Source: Cellulomonas sp. WB94 (GTDB taxonomy: Bacteria; Actinomycetota; Actinomycetes; Actinomycetales; Cellulomonadaceae). Taken from it: a DNA stretch of 64,000 nt. The notes under the pieces were generated by a model, which was given only the letters and a program-made list of their open reading frames with translations, was not told where the DNA came from and ran no database searches. Position numbers and translations under genes: made by a program. Location of the stretch: positions 2,170,001 to 2,234,000 of the forward strand of contig NZ_QEES01000002.1 in the NCBI RefSeq assembly GCF_003115775.1, written 5' to 3'. This document shows positions 60,689-64,000 of the stretch, piece after piece (the stretch's first letter is position 1; every line of letters begins with the position of its first letter).

Positions 60689-61018
60689 ATGGACACGACC
60701 CAGCTGTTGAAGGGAGTCCTCGACGCCGCCGTGCTGGCGGTCGTCGCGCACGAGGACGGCTACGGCTACGACGTCGTCCGGCGGCTGCGCGCAGCGGGCC
60801 TCGAGGAGGTCGGTGACGCGTCGGTGTACGGCACGTTGCGGCGCCTCTACTCGTCGGGCGCGCTCACGTCGTACGTCGTGCCGAGCGACGAGGGGCCGCA
60901 CCGCAAGTACTACGGGATCAACGCGCAGGGCCGGGCGATGCTCGCGGCGCAGCGCAAGGACTGGCACGAGTTCGCAGGCACCATGGCGGGCCTGCTCGAG
61001 ACGGAGGACGCGCGATGA
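60689..61018 (+). CDS. PadR-family transcriptional regulator
   Basis: This 109-residue winged-helix protein has LKGVLDAAVLAVVAHEDGYGYDVVRRLRAAGLEEVGDASVYGTLRRLYSSGALTSYVV (by region, residues 6-65) and the conserved DEGPHRKYYGINAQGRAML wing. It lacks a long C-terminal helix, the short PadR-s2 type. GGAGGAG precedes the ATG. It overlaps the membrane-protein gene by 4 bp (ATGA); small PadR regulators often control such an adjacent membrane gene. Confidence 0.93.
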   Translation: MDTTQLLKGVLDAAVLAVVAHEDGYGYDVVRRLRAAGLEEVGDASVYGTLRRLYSSGALTSYVVPSDEGPHRKYYGINAQGRAMLAAQRKDWHEFAGTMAGLLETEDAR

Positions 61019-62298
61019 GCACGACGACGCCGACCGGGCAGCACCACCTCGCCGACGTGGCGTCCTACGCGGCTGCCGTGCGGCGCCATCTCGTGGGGCT
61101 GTCCGCCGAGCAGGTCGACGACCTCACCGACGGGCTCGAGGCGGACCTGGCCGACGCGCTCGCGGACCCGCTCGGGAGCCCGCTCGGCAGCCCGACCGCC
61201 TCTGCGGACGGCGCCGACCTGACTGCGCGCTTCGGCTCGCCGGCCACGTACGCGCAGGAGCTGCGGGCGGCCGCCGGGCTGCCGGACGCCGGGCCGCCGG
61301 TCGAGCGGCACCGCGTGCGCGGCCTGCTTGCCGCGCCCTTCCGTACCGTTGCCGGCGCAGCGCGCAGCGCCCTGGACCGGCTGCGGGAGCGGCCGTGGTG
61401 GCCGCCGGTCGAGGAGTTCCTGGTGACCCTTGCTCCCGCCGCCTGGCTCCTGCGGGGCTGGCTCGTCGCCAAGGTGGTGTCGGCCGTGCTGCGCGCACTC
61501 GTCCCGGACGGCGGTGCGGGCGGCGCGTGGCTTCCCACGACGTTCCTCGACTGGCTGCTGCTGATCGGCCTGTGCGTCGTGAGCGTCCAGTGGGGCCGCG
61601 GACGCTGGCAGGACGGTCGCTGGTCGCGACGTGCCCGTCGCGCGGCGACTCTGGTCGCGGTCGTGGCAGCGCTACCGGTCTTCGTGGCCGTCGCGGAGCA
61701 CGACGCGCGACCCTCGGGCGTCCGGGTCGAGTACCAGACGGTGTACACGCCCGAGGTGCCGCAGGACGGCGTGGTCGTCGGCGGCATGGCGGTGAGCAAC
61801 CTGTTCGCGTACGACGCGGCGGGCAACCCGATCGAAGGTGTGCAGATCTTCGACGACCGTGGCCGACCCGTCCGCACGACCGCTGACGAGGGGCGCGGCG
61901 ACTGGTCGCTCCCGGGTGTCGCGGACCCGTGGGCGTTCGTCAGCGCGCAGGACGTGGACGGCCGCCAGCTCTGGAACGTCTACCCGCTGCTGGGTGGGCC
62001 GTCGCGTCGTTCGAGTGGAACGACGAGCTCGGTCAGCGCGTCCTGCCGGGCGGCGTCGCGCCGCGGACCCCGCCGCGCCCGTTCGCCAAGGCGCCCGCGG
62101 TCACGCTCCCGGGTTCCACCACGTCCGGCGCGACTGCCGGCGCGACAACGGTCACGACTCCCGGCGCGACGACCGGCCCGACGGTCGGCGCGACGAACGG
62201 CCCGGCCGCAGCAGTGCCCGACGCGGCGTCGCCTGCCCCGACGAGCACGCCATGACCCCGAGATGTGGGTGGACGCTCCTACGCTGACGCCATGCTGA
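61015..62298 (+). CDS. PadR-linked membrane protein (HAAS/DUF1700-like N-terminus), C-terminal frame disturbed
   Basis: The N-terminus (residues 1-85) is a helical HAAS/DUF1700-like domain with LVGLSAEQVDDLTDGLEADLADAL and ARFGSPATYAQELRAAAG. Two or three membrane helices follow (for example FLDWLLLIGLCVVSVQWG and AATLVAVVAALPVFVAVAE), then an extracytoplasmic domain. After LWNVYPLLGG near residue 327 the written frame becomes Arg/Ser/Pro-rich. One extra G in 61996-61998 restores AVASFEWNDELGQRVLPGG and a Thr/Pro/Ala tail with a stop at 62255 (413 residues). Probably repressed by PadR; function unknown. Confidence 0.75.
   Translation: MSTTTPTGQHHLADVASYAAAVRRHLVGLSAEQVDDLTDGLEADLADALADPLGSPLGSPTASADGADLTARFGSPATYAQELRAAAGLPDAGPPVERHRVRGLLAAPFRTVAGAARSALDRLRERPWWPPVEEFLVTLAPAAWLLRGWLVAKVVSAVLRALVPDGGAGGAWLPTTFLDWLLLIGLCVVSVQWGRGRWQDGRWSRRARRAATLVAVVAALPVFVAVAEHDARPSGVRVEYQTVYTPEVPQDGVVVGGMAVSNLFAYDAAGNPIEGVQIFDDRGRPVRTTADEGRGDWSLPGVADPWAFVSAQDVDGRQLWNVYPLLGGPSRRSSGTTSSVSASCRAASRRGPRRARSPRRPRSRSRVPPRPARLPARQRSRLPARRPARRSARRTARPQQCPTRRRLPRRARHDPEMWVDAPTLTPC
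62280..62285 (+). promoter_or_regulatory. -10 box TACGCT of the small gene at 62292 (leaderless)
   Basis: TACGCT lies 6 nt before the ATG at 62292. Confidence 0.5.
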
Positions 62299-62663
62299 AG
62301 GGAACTCTCCTGGCGGAGAGCCTGCGCGTCGGGGCAGACCTGGTCGTGCCGGGCCTCCGGCTCGCGCGGCTGAGTCGCGTGGACGTGTCGACGAGCGTCC
62401 TGGCGACCCAACCGGACGTGTGGACGTTCGTCGAGCTGGAGGGCGACGACGACCTGGCCGGGCCGCTCGCCGAGGCGCTCGCGGGTGCGCTGCTGACCGA
62501 GGGTGGCTGGTACGCCGACTTCTCTGTCGGCGGCGATCATGTGGTCGTCTTCGCGGGCCGCATCTTCCGGTACCGCCGCGGCGATGCGGAGGCTCGCGCC
62601 GAGGTCGTCGCGTACGGCGCGAGCGTGGGAGTGCCCGCCCACCAGCTGGACTGGACCGACTGA
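62292..62663 (+). CDS. Conserved-looking hypothetical protein
   Basis: I do not recognise this 123-residue protein. It is acidic and soluble, with alternating strands: VWTFVELEGDDDLAGPLAEALAGALL, GGWYADFSVGGDHVVVFAGRIFRYRRGD and AEVVAYGASVGVPAHQLDW. It has no signal or membrane helix. Codon use matches its neighbours and a leaderless promoter sits in the right place, so it is very likely a real gene. A hairpin terminator follows it. Confidence 0.75.
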   Translation: MLKGTLLAESLRVGADLVVPGLRLARLSRVDVSTSVLATQPDVWTFVELEGDDDLAGPLAEALAGALLTEGGWYADFSVGGDHVVVFAGRIFRYRRGDAEARAEVVAYGASVGVPAHQLDWTD

Positions 62664-62693
62664 CGGGTCCGCGCGCCCGGGCCGCGAAGACCC

Positions 62694-62718
62694 AGGGCGC
62701 CCTCGCGTGGGGCGTCCT
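62694..62718 (+). terminator. Hairpin after the small hypothetical gene
   Basis: AGGGCGCC (62694-62701) pairs with GGCGTCCT (62711-62718), an 8-bp stem with one G-T pair and a 9-nt loop. Confidence 0.5.
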
Positions 62719-62806
62719 CATCCAGGCCGTCCATTCGTCGGCGGGGTGAGCGCGCCTGATGACAGGATCGGCGGTGCCTGAGCGCGCCGCCCGAGGAGGA
62801 GCTGGG

Positions 62807-64000
62807 ATGTCCCACCACGCACGGCCCACCGAGGCCGCTGCCCGGCGACCCGCGGACCCGTCCGCCATGAGCCTCGACCGGCGCACCCTGCTGCAGGCCG
62901 GCGGCTGGATCGTCGGCGCATCGGGCCTCGCTCTCGCTGCGGGCTGCACGCGGACGCCTTCGCCCTCCCCGACGACCGGTACGACGGCGACCGCAGGGGG
63001 CGCGGCGACCGCACCCTGGGCGCCTCCGAGCGAGCCGATGGCCTTCCCCGAGGGCTTTCGGTGGGGTGCTGCGACGTCCGCGTTCCAGGTCGAGGGCTCC
63101 ACGACGGCCGACGGGCGGGGACCCTCGATCTGGGACACGTTCGCGGCGTTGCCCGGGACGATCGACGGCGGGGCGACCGGCGACCCGGCCGCGGACCACT
63201 ACCGCCGCTGGCGGTCGGACCTCGAGCTGATGTCGTCGCTCGGGCTCGGTGCGTACCGGTTCTCTGTCGCGTGGCCGCGGGTCCAGCCGACGGGTTCGGG
63301 AGCCGCGAACGCCCGCGGGCTCGACTTCTACAAGAACCTCGTCGACGGCCTGCTCGAACGCAACATCCATCCGGCCGTCACGCTCTACCACTGGGACCTG
63401 CCGCAGCCGCTGCAGGACGCCGGCGGCTGGCCCGCGCGCGACACGGCCGCCCGGTTCGCGGACTACGCCGCGATCGTCTTCGACGCGCTGGGTGACCGCC
63501 CGGCGGACTGGTTCACGATCAACGAGCCGAAGACGACCGCGTACGTCGGGTACCTGTACGGCTCGCACGCCCCGGGACTGACCGACCCCGAGGCCGCGGT
63601 GCGCGCGGTCCACCACCAGCTCCTCGCACACGGCCTCGCGGTCCAGGCGTTCCGGGCACGGCGTGCGGCCGATGCCGACGCGGGGATCGGCATCGCGCTC
63701 AACCTGCAGCCGGTGTACGCGGCGATCGGCGCCGAGGCCGCCGCCACGAGGGCCGACGCCGTCGAGAACCGGCTGTTCCTCGACCCCGTGCTGCGCGGGG
63801 AGTACCCGACGGACGCGATCGGGAAGCTGGCGGGCCAGCTCCGCGCGGATCCGGCGGCGCTCGAGACGGCCGTCCACGACGGCGACCTGGCGACGATCGC
63901 GGCGCCGTGCGACCACCTCGGTGTGCAGTACTACGGCGTCACCGCCGTGGACCGCTCAGGCGGGAACGTCGAGATGTACCCGAAGTCGGAGGCGTCGTGG
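62807..64000 (+). CDS. Exported GH1 beta-glucosidase, Tat lipoprotein (3' end outside window)
   Basis: The first 398 residues are visible. The N-terminus reads SLDRRTLLQAGG, a hydrophobic stretch and LAAGC, so it combines a twin-arginine signal with a lipobox and would be a lipoprotein on the outer face. A Thr/Pro/Ala linker leads into a GH1 barrel: FRWGAATSAFQVEGS, YRFSVAWPRVQPTG, LYHWDLPQPLQDAGGW, and WFTINEPKTTAYVGY with the acid/base Glu. The nucleophile region lies beyond the window. It would hydrolyse cello-oligosaccharides or other beta-glucosides outside the cell. GAGGAGGAG precedes the ATG. Confidence 0.9.
   Translation, partial: MSHHARPTEAAARRPADPSAMSLDRRTLLQAGGWIVGASGLALAAGCTRTPSPSPTTGTTATAGGAATAPWAPPSEPMAFPEGFRWGAATSAFQVEGSTTADGRGPSIWDTFAALPGTIDGGATGDPAADHYRRWRSDLELMSSLGLGAYRFSVAWPRVQPTGSGAANARGLDFYKNLVDGLLERNIHPAVTLYHWDLPQPLQDAGGWPARDTAARFADYAAIVFDALGDRPADWFTINEPKTTAYVGYLYGSHAPGLTDPEAAVRAVHHQLLAHGLAVQAFRARRAADADAGIGIALNLQPVYAAIGAEAAATRADAVENRLFLDPVLRGEYPTDAIGKLAGQLRADPAALETAVHDGDLATIAAPCDHLGVQYYGVTAVDRSGGNVEMYPKSEASW

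Overview
The window is about 64 kb of very GC-rich, densely packed chromosome with GTG, ATG and occasional TTG starts. Gene content and order point to an actinobacterium of the Cellulomonadaceae / Micrococcales type. The strongest indicators are the conserved blocks 5-formyl-THF cyclo-ligase / glp-GNAT-glpR, pmt / rsmI, metG-tatD-rpf-rsmA(ksgA)-ispE, glmU-prs-rplY-pth, and mfd-lipoprotein-mazG followed by eno-(FtsB-like)-DUF501-ppx. The same blocks are syntenic in Mycobacterium. This family-level placement is inference from synteny and composition; no rRNA is present.

Layout. 1-4.4 kb: the end of a penicillin acylase, 5-formyl-THF cyclo-ligase, and the gephyrin-like division module (glp, a GNAT gene, and glpR, which is split by an apparent frameshift), then tRNA-Ala(CGC). 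4.6-14.9 kb: a DUF4349 lipoprotein, GH20 hexosaminidase, protein O-mannosyltransferase divergent from rsmI, an ABC exporter, nicotinamidase, an AlaC-like aminotransferase and a lipoprotein sugar dehydrogenase. 15-26 kb: metG, tatD, two tandem DUF348/G5 cell-wall enzymes (one with a lytic-transglycosylase-like end, one RpfB), rsmA, ispE, an ABC-F protein, a GT-C membrane protein and a MarR regulator. 26.5-31.7 kb: a TetR regulator, tRNA-Gln(TTG), glmU, prs, rplY and pth. 31.7-48.4 kb: an exopolysaccharide (EPS) locus. 48.5-62.7 kb: mfd, a SurA-like lipoprotein, mazG, a three-subunit transhydrogenase, eno, an FtsB-like protein, DUF501, ppx, and a PadR/membrane-protein pair. At the end is a Tat-exported GH1 beta-glucosidase lipoprotein cut by the window edge.

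The EPS locus is the accessory part. It holds a WbaP-type initiating transferase, a GT4, five GT2 enzymes, a Wzz-like chain-length protein, a Wzy/O-antigen-ligase-like polymerase, an ABC half-exporter that may act as flippase (no Wzx is seen), two paralogous secreted beta-helix proteins, and an unusual 774-residue multi-domain protein. That protein reads as a degenerate methyltransferase-like region, a nucleotidyltransferase-like region, an NDK-like region with an almost complete active-site signature, and a protein-kinase-like domain with its catalytic residues. Several promoters of the locus share short boxes (CGGGTGAA and TCGGACA).

Two patterns run through the whole window. First, at least sixteen genes have a TANNNT-like -10 hexamer placed 6-7 nt before the start codon with no Shine-Dalgarno, which implies leaderless transcripts; this was used to choose several starts. 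Second, three conserved genes (glpR, glmU and the PadR-linked membrane protein) are each thrown out of frame by what looks like one missing G or C in a short homopolymer. That pattern fits sequencing or assembly error better than three independent mutations.
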